Position numbers and translations under genes: made by a program | Source of the DNA: CAVVEC01 sp963770485 | GTDB lineage: Bacteria; Acidobacteriota; Terriglobia; Terriglobales; Acidobacteriaceae | DNA: 64,000 bases | NCBI GenBank assembly: GCA_963770485.1 | Contig: CAVYPX010000012.1 | Location: 189,287-253,286, forward strand | Direction: 5' to 3' | Notes under the pieces: model-generated | Databases searched by the model: none | What the model was told of the DNA's origin: nothing | Seen by the model: only the letters and a program-made list of their open reading frames with translations | Part shown: positions 33,249 through 41,353 of the stretch, in pieces | Numbering within the stretch: position 1 is the first letter of the stretch | How the letters are laid out: each line of letters opens with the position of its first letter

Positions 33249-34106
33249 CTAAACTCCTAATGCCCTCGAAATAGTGACATCGAACAGGGCCGGATTGTCG
33301 CGACCGTTGTAGCGGTAGCAAAACTCGGTGATGTATTGATGCAGATGGCGCAAGGTGGTTTTGTGATACTGGCCCATAATGCCGCGCTTCAAAAGTCCCC
33401 AAAAGCCCTCGATGGAGTTGGTGTGAATCTCACCGTCCGCATAGGAAATCTGATGGTTGATGACGAAATGCGGCGTGAATTTCTTGACCGTAACGTAGCC
33501 ACAGAACTCATCGGTAATGAGGGCGGATTCTGCGATCTCGACGTTCTCTCGCACAAACTTGGCGAGACTCTTAGAGTTCAATTGTGCCTTGTCCACATGG
33601 CGAGCGATGACCTTACCGCCGCGCTGAATGATGCCAATAACCGGAGCCTTAGAAGTACCGCGTCCGCGCTTGTGTGGGCCGCTGCCTTTGCGCGGCTTGC
33701 CGCCGATGTAACACTCATCCATTTCCACGATGCCCTTGAGCAGCTCACCCTGTTCAAACATGGCGTTGCGAATCCGCATCCCCATAAACCAAGCTGTGTT
33801 TTTATTCACTTCCAGATCGCGGGCAAGCTGGCGTGCAGATATACCCTTCTTAGCGTTCAGCACAAGAGAGATCGCCAGAAACCACTTTTGCAGCGGCAGA
33901 TGGGTGTGATGGAAGATTGTGCCCACGGTGACGCTGAACGTGGTATTGCAGCTATTGCAGTGATGCCGGGATTCGCTGGGGATCGGTGTTGTCCGCGTGG
34001 ATTTGCAGTAAGGGCAGACGGGCGTGCCGTTCCAACGAACCCGCTCAATATGCCGGATGCAATCGGCCTCAGTAGGGAACTTTTTGTAGATCGCGACGAT
34101 GTTCAT
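33249..34106 (-). CDS. IS1595-family (ISXO2-like) transposase
   Basis: The 285-residue protein has an N-terminal zinc ribbon (CPYC at 31-34 and CNSC at 50-53) and a helix-turn-helix (KKGISARQLARDLEVNKNTA). The ISXO2-type catalytic core has D130 in VEMDECYIGGKPRKG, D199 in ALITDEFCGY, and the HTNSIEGFWGLLKRGIMGQ block (N230, E233). The end (FCYRYNGRDNPALFDV) is typical. No frameshift or stop is seen. The start lies 64 bases inside the right inverted repeat. Confidence 0.95.
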   Translation of the reverse strand: MNIVAIYKKFPTEADCIRHIERVRWNGTPVCPYCKSTRTTPIPSESRHHCNSCNTTFSVTVGTIFHHTHLPLQKWFLAISLVLNAKKGISARQLARDLEVNKNTAWFMGMRIRNAMFEQGELLKGIVEMDECYIGGKPRKGSGPHKRGRGTSKAPVIGIIQRGGKVIARHVDKAQLNSKSLAKFVRENVEIAESALITDEFCGYVTVKKFTPHFVINHQISYADGEIHTNSIEGFWGLLKRGIMGQYHKTTLRHLHQYITEFCYRYNGRDNPALFDVTISRALGV

Positions 34107-34170
34107 GGCTACCCTCTGCTAGGACACCTAAAATGTACGCCTAGGCAAAAAGGTGGTCAAGAGAAATCGC

Positions 34171-34193
34171 CTACCCTAATCTAGGACATTCCG
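34171..34193. repeat. right terminal inverted repeat of the IS1595-family element
   Basis: It is the reverse complement of the left end with one mismatch. It is followed directly by the second TTCGGGAA at 34194-34201. Confidence 0.93.
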
Positions 34194-34201
34194 TTCGGGA
34201 A

Positions 34202-34266
34202 TCCCTATGGGGATACGGCTACGCTCTCACTCCCTGGCTCTTGACCCCGGGCGAGTGTGCGGCGGA
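34202..34266 (+). pseudogene. continuation of the interrupted oxygenase-like gene
   Basis: In frame with 31141-31197 after excision of the transposon, it encodes SLWGYGYALTPWLLTPGECA. Beyond about 34266 the sequence no longer resembles the family and soon meets the 3' end of the O-antigen ligase gene on the other strand, so a second rearrangement removed the rest. Confidence 0.5.
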
Positions 34267-34277
34267 ACAACAGCAGG

Positions 34278-35693
34278 TCACGCTGCGGGTTGTATACGGT
34301 GCGGCGACCGCCAAACCAGGTCTGAGATTTCTCCGCGCTGCGCAGGGGAAACATAATCAGCCAGCACGAAGGCAAAACCCCAAAATATAACGCACAGATA
34401 GTACCCTACTGCGAAAAGCCAATCCTCGAATGCTGCATGGACGAGACCAGCGAGAACCACTGCGGCAATCGGTACGAGCGGGGACAGGAGAAGTCCCGAC
34501 CGGCGGATCTGGGCCAACGACTTGGCCACGCGCATGGCAATCATGAACAGCAGCGCGAGGAATGGCGACACGCCCAAGATGCCAACCCACTCTAAGATCG
34601 CCAAGTAACTATTTCCGTGTTCCCGAGTATCTCGCGCCGTTGACGTGAAGTCGCTGGCGCCTTCGCTGGCGTCGGTTCCAGTGGTGCTCGTGCCAAATCC
34701 CGTGCCAAACCAGGGATGCTCATGCACCGAGGAGACTGCTTGTTGCCAGGGTGATTTTCGGGAACCGAGAATGCCCTCCTCCGGATGTCCCTTGTAGATA
34801 AATGCTGACGTAAGCGACTGCGGCTGGTTGACGGCAGGAGGGAATGCAAAGACGACTGCCAATGCGGCCAGCAAGCCCGTGCCGACGAGCATCAGCAGCG
34901 TTCTGTAGCGGCGTAGGGCTATGCAAATCAGGGCACAGGAGACAATTGCGGCAAGAATCCCGGCGCGTGCGTAACTGGTCGCAAGAAGCAAAATCGATAA
35001 CACAAGCGCGAATACTTCACGTTTTTGCGTTGATGTACCTTCGGTCACGAAGACTCCCCACAACATCATGGGTAGGACAAGTACGCCCATCACTGCACCC
35101 AAGGAGTTAGGGTTTCCGAAGAAATCATATTGAAAAATGAAGTAGCAAGCCGCCGTAACGTAGGTCAGAAGCTCGCAGAACAATAGCAGTCTTGAAAGAA
35201 ATTGACGCTCTCTTCCGAATACGGCAACTCGCATGCCAGATGCCGCATAGAGAAACAACAGCGAAAAACTAAATACCTTGAACAAAGAATGTTGGCGATA
35301 TACGGACGCTGAACAGGAAACCAGAGCTGCAACCACACAAAAGAATGCCGCCAAGTGAAATCCGCCGAGACGAAAGCGCTGATCTCTCAGATATTGAACA
35401 AGGCCCGCAAGTGCACCTGCCCCAAGCACGAACCATCGTCCAGCATTCCAAAACCCTAGTGGAGGCACGCCGGTGCCAGCGAAAAAAAAGACGAGAACCA
35501 GAAATGGGAAGAACATCGGTCTGTAGTTCCAGAGGGCCACCAGGACAATCTCCGCAAAAAGTAGCATCCCCAGGAGATTGGCGTTTGTAGTGTACCCGGG
35601 GAAGAGCACCGCCACGGAGATCGCAACCGCACAACAAAGGGCAAGTGCGATCGCGAGGCGAGCGTTTCCCGCAACTCTGTTCATTCCAGCCAT
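34278..35693 (-). CDS. O-antigen ligase/polymerase-like membrane protein
   Basis: This 471-residue multi-spanning protein has at least ten hydrophobic helices and a long periplasmic loop carrying HPWFGTGFGTSTTG and DTREHGNSYLAILEWVGILG. The Wzy_C/RfaL feature H-(x)N-x3-L...W-G is retained. Such proteins ligate or polymerise surface polysaccharide on the periplasmic side. It is the last gene of a minus-strand run acyltransferase, GT87-like, ligase. The start is ATG 35693, with an ATG three codons later as an alternative. Confidence 0.82.
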   Translation of the reverse strand: MAGMNRVAGNARLAIALALCCAVAISVAVLFPGYTTNANLLGMLLFAEIVLVALWNYRPMFFPFLVLVFFFAGTGVPPLGFWNAGRWFVLGAGALAGLVQYLRDQRFRLGGFHLAAFFCVVAALVSCSASVYRQHSLFKVFSFSLLFLYAASGMRVAVFGRERQFLSRLLLFCELLTYVTAACYFIFQYDFFGNPNSLGAVMGVLVLPMMLWGVFVTEGTSTQKREVFALVLSILLLATSYARAGILAAIVSCALICIALRRYRTLLMLVGTGLLAALAVVFAFPPAVNQPQSLTSAFIYKGHPEEGILGSRKSPWQQAVSSVHEHPWFGTGFGTSTTGTDASEGASDFTSTARDTREHGNSYLAILEWVGILGVSPFLALLFMIAMRVAKSLAQIRRSGLLLSPLVPIAAVVLAGLVHAAFEDWLFAVGYYLCVIFWGFAFVLADYVSPAQRGEISDLVWRSPHRIQPAA

Positions 35694-35734
35694 CCCGGAT
35701 TACGCGCCTGACAGCGCATACCTTTTGAACTTCC

Positions 35735-37153
35735 TCACGTTTGCGGCAATTGGGCCAGACCCGCGCACGCCTGAGATGTGCGATGGAACGCTGATTCTGG
35801 TTTGGCTATCCAATGTCTGCTCAGGCCCATCGCGTACAGTAGCGCGAAGGAGATCAGGAGCACTGCCCAAATCTCATGGGGTACAACAAACGCATTCCAC
35901 CACCAAGTTGTCGCCATACCAACTGGGACCACGCCGTCGCTGCTTAAAATCGTCAATAGTGACGCCCCTGGAACCAGAAATGGCAGGAGGAGAACCATCA
36001 CGATTCGCGAGACCGGCTTGAGTTCGTTCCTTTGCACACTAAAGCACCAACTGAGCGGCACAATCAGCAGCATACCGTCAACAAAACGGTGGTAGACCGG
36101 CAGCAATGCAATCGCTGTTATCGCGCTCAAGTCCAACAATTCAGGAGTCGTATCACTCTGCAACGCGAATCCTAACCAGACCAACAGCAAGACAGCAGAT
36201 ATCGACCAGGCGATTTCGTTAGCCACCGCTGGACTAGTAGCGAAGGAAGAAATTGGCACCTGCAGGTTCAGCAGATGGAAGCGTAAAGGGTTTGCTTTCG
36301 TGAAATCGTTAATCGCTCCCGAGGCGAACATCTTGTTGAGGTTGACGGAATAGGCTTGTATCCAATCCACGTGAGACGTCCACAGCCGCAGGATGGCTGC
36401 TGCGGTGACTAACGCGCTTAGAACGACGGCCACTAAGGTCACATGCCAACGGCGGCGGATGACAGCAAGGACAACAAAAATAATCCCAACCGGAGGTTTC
36501 AGGCAGATGGCAACAGCGAGAAAAGCGCCAGAGAGTGTATTGTGATCGCGAATGGCACACCAGATGGCCACGACCCCACAGGTGCAAGCCGGAATTATCA
36601 AGTTCCCAGTGGCAAGCGCAGCGTGGAGTGGGGCAATCCCCAGGGCTAAACCCAGAAAGGCGTAAGTTCGACGGTCGCTGAGGCCGAGTCCCGAAAGTGA
36701 CAGCAAAACACCAATCAACAGCAACGAACCAAGGACGTTCGAGACTAGCAGGACGATGCGGGCAATATGCCAGGGTATTCCAGAAAATAGAGCGAGCACG
36801 GCCAAGCAACTGAGCGGATAAGGAGAGGGAACGCCATCTTTGGCTTGCATCGTTCCAGCCGCCGCATCTTTCACGAGAAAAGTGAGCTGTGCTGAGTCCT
36901 TGGGCCAAAGTCGCAGCAGTTCCTGAGGACTGTACGGGTCCACTCCTCGCGCCAATGCCTTAGCCTGCACAAAGGGTGGCATGAAATCGTTGATCGCAGA
37001 TCCTTGCTGTAGGAATCGAACCGGTCCCCTGACTAGAAATTCCGCGGCAAAGACCGCAACCAGCAGGAAGAGAACTACTCTCCGCGACAGGGCGAGCGAC
37101 AAAAGATTGTTCTGGGTATCGATCACTAGCTTACCGTTGCATTGAGATCGCAC
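35735..37153 (-). CDS. GT87-like (DUF2029) membrane glycosyltransferase
   Basis: This 472-residue protein has about eleven hydrophobic helices. The N-terminal loop after the first helix (INDFMPPFVQAKALARGVDP, YSPQELLRLWP) carries the Asp and YxP features of the GT-C fold DUF2029/GT87 family. The middle has ATGNLIIPA and CLKPPVGI, matching the Q/NxN and KPxx motifs of the family. It would transfer a sugar from a polyprenyl-phosphate donor in the periplasm. The start ATG overlaps the acyltransferase stop by 28 bases; a GTG nine codons later would just abut it. Confidence 0.78.
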   Translation of the reverse strand: MRSQCNGKLVIDTQNNLLSLALSRRVVLFLLVAVFAAEFLVRGPVRFLQQGSAINDFMPPFVQAKALARGVDPYSPQELLRLWPKDSAQLTFLVKDAAAGTMQAKDGVPSPYPLSCLAVLALFSGIPWHIARIVLLVSNVLGSLLLIGVLLSLSGLGLSDRRTYAFLGLALGIAPLHAALATGNLIIPACTCGVVAIWCAIRDHNTLSGAFLAVAICLKPPVGIIFVVLAVIRRRWHVTLVAVVLSALVTAAAILRLWTSHVDWIQAYSVNLNKMFASGAINDFTKANPLRFHLLNLQVPISSFATSPAVANEIAWSISAVLLLVWLGFALQSDTTPELLDLSAITAIALLPVYHRFVDGMLLIVPLSWCFSVQRNELKPVSRIVMVLLLPFLVPGASLLTILSSDGVVPVGMATTWWWNAFVVPHEIWAVLLISFALLYAMGLSRHWIAKPESAFHRTSQACAGLAQLPQT

Positions 37154-38337
37154 GTCTGCCTCAAACGCAGTTCTTTTGATCTTCTCTCAGCTTTCCCGCT
37201 CCGACCATCCTTTAGGCTTAGGAAGTATTCCTCAAAGCAACGTCTGGACAGGGTGGCAACTATGATTGACGCGCCTCCCGCGCATATGAACTGCAGGACG
37301 ACGTTGCCAAATTGTCCGTTAACAACCCCGAGCGATGGCCAATACCGTCTCACCGTCTCTTCATAGCCGTAGAAAAAAAGCATGTGGAGGAGGTAGAGTC
37401 CGTAGCTGATTTCCCCAAAGAACCGCAGGAAGGGTATGTTCACCACGAAGCTGGAAGGGGCCGTTCCCAGCAATAAGGTAAGAACAAGGAGGGCGGCAAA
37501 CCCGGAGTTTAATAGCGTCAATCTCAAGGCGAAGCCGGATGTCGAGGCCCACGCAAGGGCATTCACCTTGGCTGCCGCAACCAGAGTGGCTCCGCTGAAC
37601 CCCGCCACAAATAGGGAGAGTCCCCAAAGCAGGCGCCGGCTAATGTCAGGAACGCGAAGCGCCATCGCCAGGAGTGCCCCTAACGCCAAGCCGTCCGCAT
37701 TGCACCACGTGTAGAAGTTCCCGTTTGTGAGACTCCCAAAGCGTATCGTGAATGCGCGAAGGATCGGTGCAGAAAGAAATACGCCCAGGCCAACGAGAGC
37801 TAATGCGCGACGTGAAATATTGCGAACAATCATCGGCCAAACCAGATAAAAGTGCTCCTCGACCGCAAGGGACCACAACACGGTGTATTGAATGGGGATG
37901 CCGAACAGTGGCGTAACATTTGAAAGATACGCAAAGCTGAAGAGCAGAAACGGCAGGCCGGTGCGATGCCCAAGCCAGGAGGTCTGGTTAAGAGCGAGCA
38001 AGATCAACAGCAATCCGTAGTATGCGGGAAGGATTCGAAGAGCGCGGCGCTTGTAGAACCTGCGGTAGTAGTCGGGTCTGAGCCTGCTTTCGAGCAATAT
38101 GCCGGTGATAAGGAATCCCGAGAGCACAAAGAAGAGTTGCACTCCGATCCAACCGTAGGAGGTAAGCACCATGAATTCCCGGCGCAGTCCCGTGAACGAG
38201 CTCGGGTCGGCGACGTAGGCAAAGCCGTGTAGGAACAGGACGAGCAAAATCGCAATGCCCCGAAGGGAATCGAGCTCCGGCATCCTGGCGCGGAGCAGTG
38301 GCTGTTCGACAACCGCGACCGGAGTTTGACTGTGCAT
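37126..38337 (-). CDS. acyltransferase 3 family membrane protein
   Basis: The 403-residue protein shows the acyltransferase-3 pattern: MPELDSLRGIAILLVLFLHG (with the catalytic RG...H), YGWIGVQLFFVLSGFLITGI, YYRRFYKRRALRILPAYYGL, LWSLAVEEHFYLVWPMIVRN, and GEISYGLYLLHML. About ten transmembrane helices are evident. Such enzymes O-acylate surface polysaccharides or lipids. It is first in the polysaccharide cluster. The 200 bases upstream hold no gene. Confidence 0.9.
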   Translation of the reverse strand: MHSQTPVAVVEQPLLRARMPELDSLRGIAILLVLFLHGFAYVADPSSFTGLRREFMVLTSYGWIGVQLFFVLSGFLITGILLESRLRPDYYRRFYKRRALRILPAYYGLLLILLALNQTSWLGHRTGLPFLLFSFAYLSNVTPLFGIPIQYTVLWSLAVEEHFYLVWPMIVRNISRRALALVGLGVFLSAPILRAFTIRFGSLTNGNFYTWCNADGLALGALLAMALRVPDISRRLLWGLSLFVAGFSGATLVAAAKVNALAWASTSGFALRLTLLNSGFAALLVLTLLLGTAPSSFVVNIPFLRFFGEISYGLYLLHMLFFYGYEETVRRYWPSLGVVNGQFGNVVLQFICAGGASIIVATLSRRCFEEYFLSLKDGRSGKAERRSKELRLRQTCDLNATVS

Positions 38338-38539
38338 TCTGCGACATCTTGAACGATAGCCCAGTGCTTCCTTAAATGGGAGTCCTTCCCCATCAGCGGT
38401 GTTTATCTACTAGGTGCGGGTACGCCGCGGGGGCGCCTTCGCTTTGTCAAGGCAGTCCAGAATCAAAGGATCGCAGGCGGACGCGTTTGATTCCGCCTGC
38501 GTGGGTCGGCCAGGGTTTGAGGCCGGTTGCAACTGAATT

Positions 38540-38740
38540 TTACTGCATAGACTTCTCAATTGGGACATACCACACGTAGTACGCAAGAATGAAAATCAAA
38601 CCAACGAAAACAGCAATTCCGAAGACCAGCATTAGCCCCTGGCGGGTGCTGAAAGATATCTTATTCTTGCGTCGTCGGCGAGTGCTGAGCAGCCTCTTCC
38701 TCTTCGATACGAGCAACAACTGCCGAATGAGAGAAGTCAC
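38540..38740 (-). CDS. small single-span membrane protein after tolC
   Basis: This 66-residue frame has a very basic N-terminus (SKRKRLLSTRRRRKNKISFS) and one transmembrane helix (GLMLVFGIAVFVGLIFILAY) with a short tail. Its GTG start follows the tolC-like stop codon by one base, so it is probably translated by coupling. The positive-inside rule puts the N-terminus in the cytoplasm. A small accessory of the efflux system is possible but only inferred. Confidence 0.5.
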   Translation of the reverse strand: MTSLIRQLLLVSKRKRLLSTRRRRKNKISFSTRQGLMLVFGIAVFVGLIFILAYYVWYVPIEKSMQ

Positions 38741-38741
38741 G

Positions 38742-40184
38742 TTAGATCCCCGTGGTCTCGTAGGTCAAAACTGCCAGGCTCAGGCGGTAGTCGTAGCCGG
38801 CTTGCGCGTTACTGATCTGGGCTTGCGTCTGCTGGAGCTGGGCTTGGCTCAGTTCGACGATTGAGCCTAGTCCCAAGTTGTAGCGAGATTGGGCAAGACT
38901 CAGCGCCAGGTTGGCTTGCTGCAACAATTGCTGCGTGACCGCCAGCCGCTGGTACGCCGTATTCGCATTCAGCCAACTGGTGCGTACATCCCGCGAAATC
39001 AGGTTTCGCATATCCAATAACCGTTCTTGCGTCGCCTGTGCTCTGAGATTCGCCTCACGTGCCCTTGCCGTATACAAGAAACCGTTGAAGAGCGGGATTT
39101 CGATATTTGCGCCGACTGCTCCGTAGGTGTTGCTCAGAGCGCCGGGATTCGGGGCCACTGCGGGATTGCCTGCCGGTGTGTCGCCAACTGCCCCAAGGGC
39201 GCTAATGCTGGGAAAGAGCAGATCTCTTTCTGCGGTTTGGAACTTCCTGGCGGACTGGTACTGGAATTGTAGCGAGAGTATTTCCGGACGCACCGAGAAC
39301 GCCTGGGAAATCAAATTATCGACGTTGTCCGGCGGCGGTGTAACTGGACTTGTTTCCTCGATAAGCTGGAAATTCTGCACGGCCGCAAAACCCAGCACCA
39401 TGGCCAGGTTAGCGAAAGCGGCGTTCTCGTTGTTTTGAGCGTCCAGCAGCAGAAGTTTGGCCTGCGCCAGGTTGACACTTGCAAAACTGAAATCCAATTC
39501 AGATTTCAGTTTGCTCTTGTAAAGTGCTTCCACCTGGTTGGCAACGGTCTGGCGTTCATTTACCGTTTCCTGCGCAACGATCAGCACGGCCTGGGCTTGC
39601 AGGGCATTGTAGAAAGCTTTGTTCACGGCCAGGAGGATTTGCTCTTTGGTGGCCATGGCGTTCTCATTCTCGGCCTTGGCTGCATAGTTCGCACTGGAGA
39701 CCAGGTTCGTAGTGCGCCCAAAATCGGTGATCAGTTGAGTGACCATGACTCCGGCCGCGGAACGTTCGTAGATGATCGGGTTATTCAGCGCGCCTGCCGT
39801 AATGCGGCTGCCGGACTGCGCATCTACCCCCGTAAGATCACCAGTGGCCGTGGGCCACAGATTCGACCTTACCTCGCGGGTAACCTGCTCGGAGGCAAGA
39901 GCGATCAACCGGGCAACAGAAATTTGTGGATTGTTCTTGATCGCCAGCGCTTCTGCCTGATTCAAGGTCAAGGACATGGGCGTGCCAGTATTGACCTGGG
40001 AAGCGGAGGATGGCGGTGCATTCATGGGCGGATTGGAGGTCTTTTGATTGGGAAGGGTTTGCGGCATTGGGGATTGAGGTAAACCCTGCGCCGTCTGCAC
40101 ATTGACGGACACTTGGGCAAAGCCAAACAAGGACAAGACCAGCCCCAGCAAGAACGGGACGGTGTACTTATATTTTCGCTTCAT
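38742..40184 (-). CDS. TolC-family outer membrane efflux protein
   Basis: A signal peptide (YTVPFLLGLVLSLFGFAQVS) is followed by a Pro-rich linker and two copies of the outer-membrane efflux (OEP) unit: LNQAEALAIKNNPQISVARL, ... ALQAQAVLIVAQETVNERQT, and FSVRPEILSLQFQYQSARKF ... NLALSLAQSRYNLGLGSIVE, with LSQAQLQQTQAQ. It should form the trimeric outer-membrane channel of the tripartite RND pump encoded upstream on the same strand. The 480 residues are normal for the family. Confidence 0.9.
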   Translation of the reverse strand: MKRKYKYTVPFLLGLVLSLFGFAQVSVNVQTAQGLPQSPMPQTLPNQKTSNPPMNAPPSSASQVNTGTPMSLTLNQAEALAIKNNPQISVARLIALASEQVTREVRSNLWPTATGDLTGVDAQSGSRITAGALNNPIIYERSAAGVMVTQLITDFGRTTNLVSSANYAAKAENENAMATKEQILLAVNKAFYNALQAQAVLIVAQETVNERQTVANQVEALYKSKLKSELDFSFASVNLAQAKLLLLDAQNNENAAFANLAMVLGFAAVQNFQLIEETSPVTPPPDNVDNLISQAFSVRPEILSLQFQYQSARKFQTAERDLLFPSISALGAVGDTPAGNPAVAPNPGALSNTYGAVGANIEIPLFNGFLYTARAREANLRAQATQERLLDMRNLISRDVRTSWLNANTAYQRLAVTQQLLQQANLALSLAQSRYNLGLGSIVELSQAQLQQTQAQISNAQAGYDYRLSLAVLTYETTGI

Positions 40185-40249
40185 GGATTAGCCTTTGCGG
40201 AACCATATCTGAGAATTGCATATTGTTTTGATGTGACTCAGTAAGAACA

Positions 40250-40343
40250 TTGTCATTCCGAGCGCCCGCTTTTGGCGCGAGGAATCTGCATTTCCGGCAG
40301 CTCCAAGTAACTGCAGATTCCTCGCTGCGCTCGGAATGACAAT
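40250..40343. repeat. dispersed palindromic repeat, copy 2
   Basis: TGTCATTCCGAGCGCCCGC at the left is mirrored by GCGCTCGGAATGACAAT at the right, with inner GAGGAATCTGCA / TGCAGATTCCTC arms. It lies between the 40464-40865 gene and tolC, inside the presumed operon. It is the same element as 26707-26795. Confidence 0.82.
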
Positions 40344-40463
40344 TTGGTTGAAGTGTCACAATATTTTGCGATTCTCAATAGTTTCAATCTCGCACCTGCT
40401 TGCTGCAGCAGTACGAAATCGTAATTTTTCCGCCGTAAAACCTTCCAAACCCGACAGCTGCGA

Positions 40464-40865
40464 CTAGCGATTCTGCCCGCATTGCGCACGGCGGCGGACA
40501 ATTCCCATTCTCATATCCGGGTCGTTCGGCAGGTCAAAGTACATGACATGCCTGGTCAACCGCACCTGGATCGGCTGATGGGGAGTAAAGTCCGACGGCA
40601 AATCGTTAAACGGGGTTTCGTAACGCCCGATGTAGGTCTTGCAATCGACGCGCACAGAGACGTCGTAAGCGTAGTACTGCGAACTCAGTGGCGCATCGGA
40701 CGGGTTGCTGCCTCCCATCGTGTAAGCCGGGAAATAGACTTTGTGTTTCTGTACCTCTACTACAGTTCCCGGCACGTATGGATTGGAGTTGCCTTGGGTT
40801 TGAGAGGCGTAGAGCATTGGTACGATGACCAACGCTGCGATGCTGATCGAAAGATTCTTTCTCAT
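40464..40865 (-). CDS. small secreted hypothetical protein in efflux cluster
   Basis: The ATG at 40865 (GGAGG nine bases before) begins a 133-residue protein with a signal peptide (LSISIAALVIVPMLYASQTQ). The mature part contains YVPGTVVEVQKHKVYFPAYT, YYAYDVSVRVDCKTYIGRYE and FTPHQPIQVRLTRHVMYFDL, a small beta-rich domain. I recall similar short periplasmic proteins in acidobacteria but no function. It lies between the RND genes and tolC on the same strand. Confidence 0.62.
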   Translation of the reverse strand: MRKNLSISIAALVIVPMLYASQTQGNSNPYVPGTVVEVQKHKVYFPAYTMGGSNPSDAPLSSQYYAYDVSVRVDCKTYIGRYETPFNDLPSDFTPHQPIQVRLTRHVMYFDLPNDPDMRMGIVRRRAQCGQNR

Positions 40866-40975
40866 AGTCTCCTCCATGAGATCGCCTGCGAAAATCGCAG
40901 GGCATGACACGACCGTCTGATTCGAACCAATGTTCCGCCGTGGAACTTGTTCGCAGGTTCTTCAAGACAGGAGGT

Positions 40976-41353
40976 TCAGCAGGAAGGAGGAGGCCGGTTG
41001 CGCAGGCCATCTTCTGGATAAAGTCGGATATGGGGAGCAACGGCGGGTAGCAGCGCAACCGCAGTCCACGCGGGCTGACGCAAACCGAAGGTCGCAGCCG
41101 GAGCAAACCAGTGGAACCCGTCATTCAGCAGATGCTGCCGCTTGGCGTCGAGAGATTGCGGCGTCACGCGATTTGTCGCGTGGGTCTCATCTCGCACTAC
41201 CGGGCAGTAACGGGTTGCAACGCTAACTGCGAGCGACAGAACGGTAACAAGAGTTACCGCAACGCGCCGTGGGCAAGGTGGGCGCATGGAGGTGCTGAAA
41301 CAGTTCAGCAATGAAATCCGCGTATCGCACCGCGAGGCTGTCCCGAGCTTCAT
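40976..41353 (-). CDS. small membrane-anchored protein ending NRPPPSC, RND-linked
   Basis: This 125-residue frame has one hydrophobic helix (VAVTLVTVLSLAVSVATRY). The C-terminal part carries SLDAKRQHLLNDGFHWFAPA, LLPAVAPHI and ends LRNRPPPSC. Its ATG overlaps the RND pump stop by four bases (ATGA). The gene at 46760-47104 encodes a related protein (same order: SLATRF helix end, PQRQHLDRDATQWLAP, LLPKHVF, LYNRPPPSS). The similarity of two separate frames is good evidence that both are real. Function is unknown; it is probably periplasmic and anchored. Confidence 0.68.
   Translation of the reverse strand: MKLGTASRCDTRISLLNCFSTSMRPPCPRRVAVTLVTVLSLAVSVATRYCPVVRDETHATNRVTPQSLDAKRQHLLNDGFHWFAPAATFGLRQPAWTAVALLPAVAPHIRLYPEDGLRNRPPPSC

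Larger units (their letters stand above)
31198..34193. mobile_element. IS1595-family transposon carrying three passenger genes
   Basis: The 2996-bp element is bounded by 23-bp inverted repeats (31198-31220 and 34171-34193, beginning CGGAATGTCCTAGATTA, 22 of 23 identical) and an 8-bp duplication TTCGGGAA on both sides. Gene order from left is membrane protein (+), membrane protein (+), P63C-domain protein (-), ISXO2-type transposase (-). Both ends and the transposase appear intact, so it may still move. The insertion splits an oxygenase-like gene start in frame. Confidence 0.92.

Noticed and set aside
39435..40082. 215-codon plus-strand frame inside the tolC-like gene
   Set aside because: Antisense to a TolC-family protein with signal peptide and duplicated OEP units.
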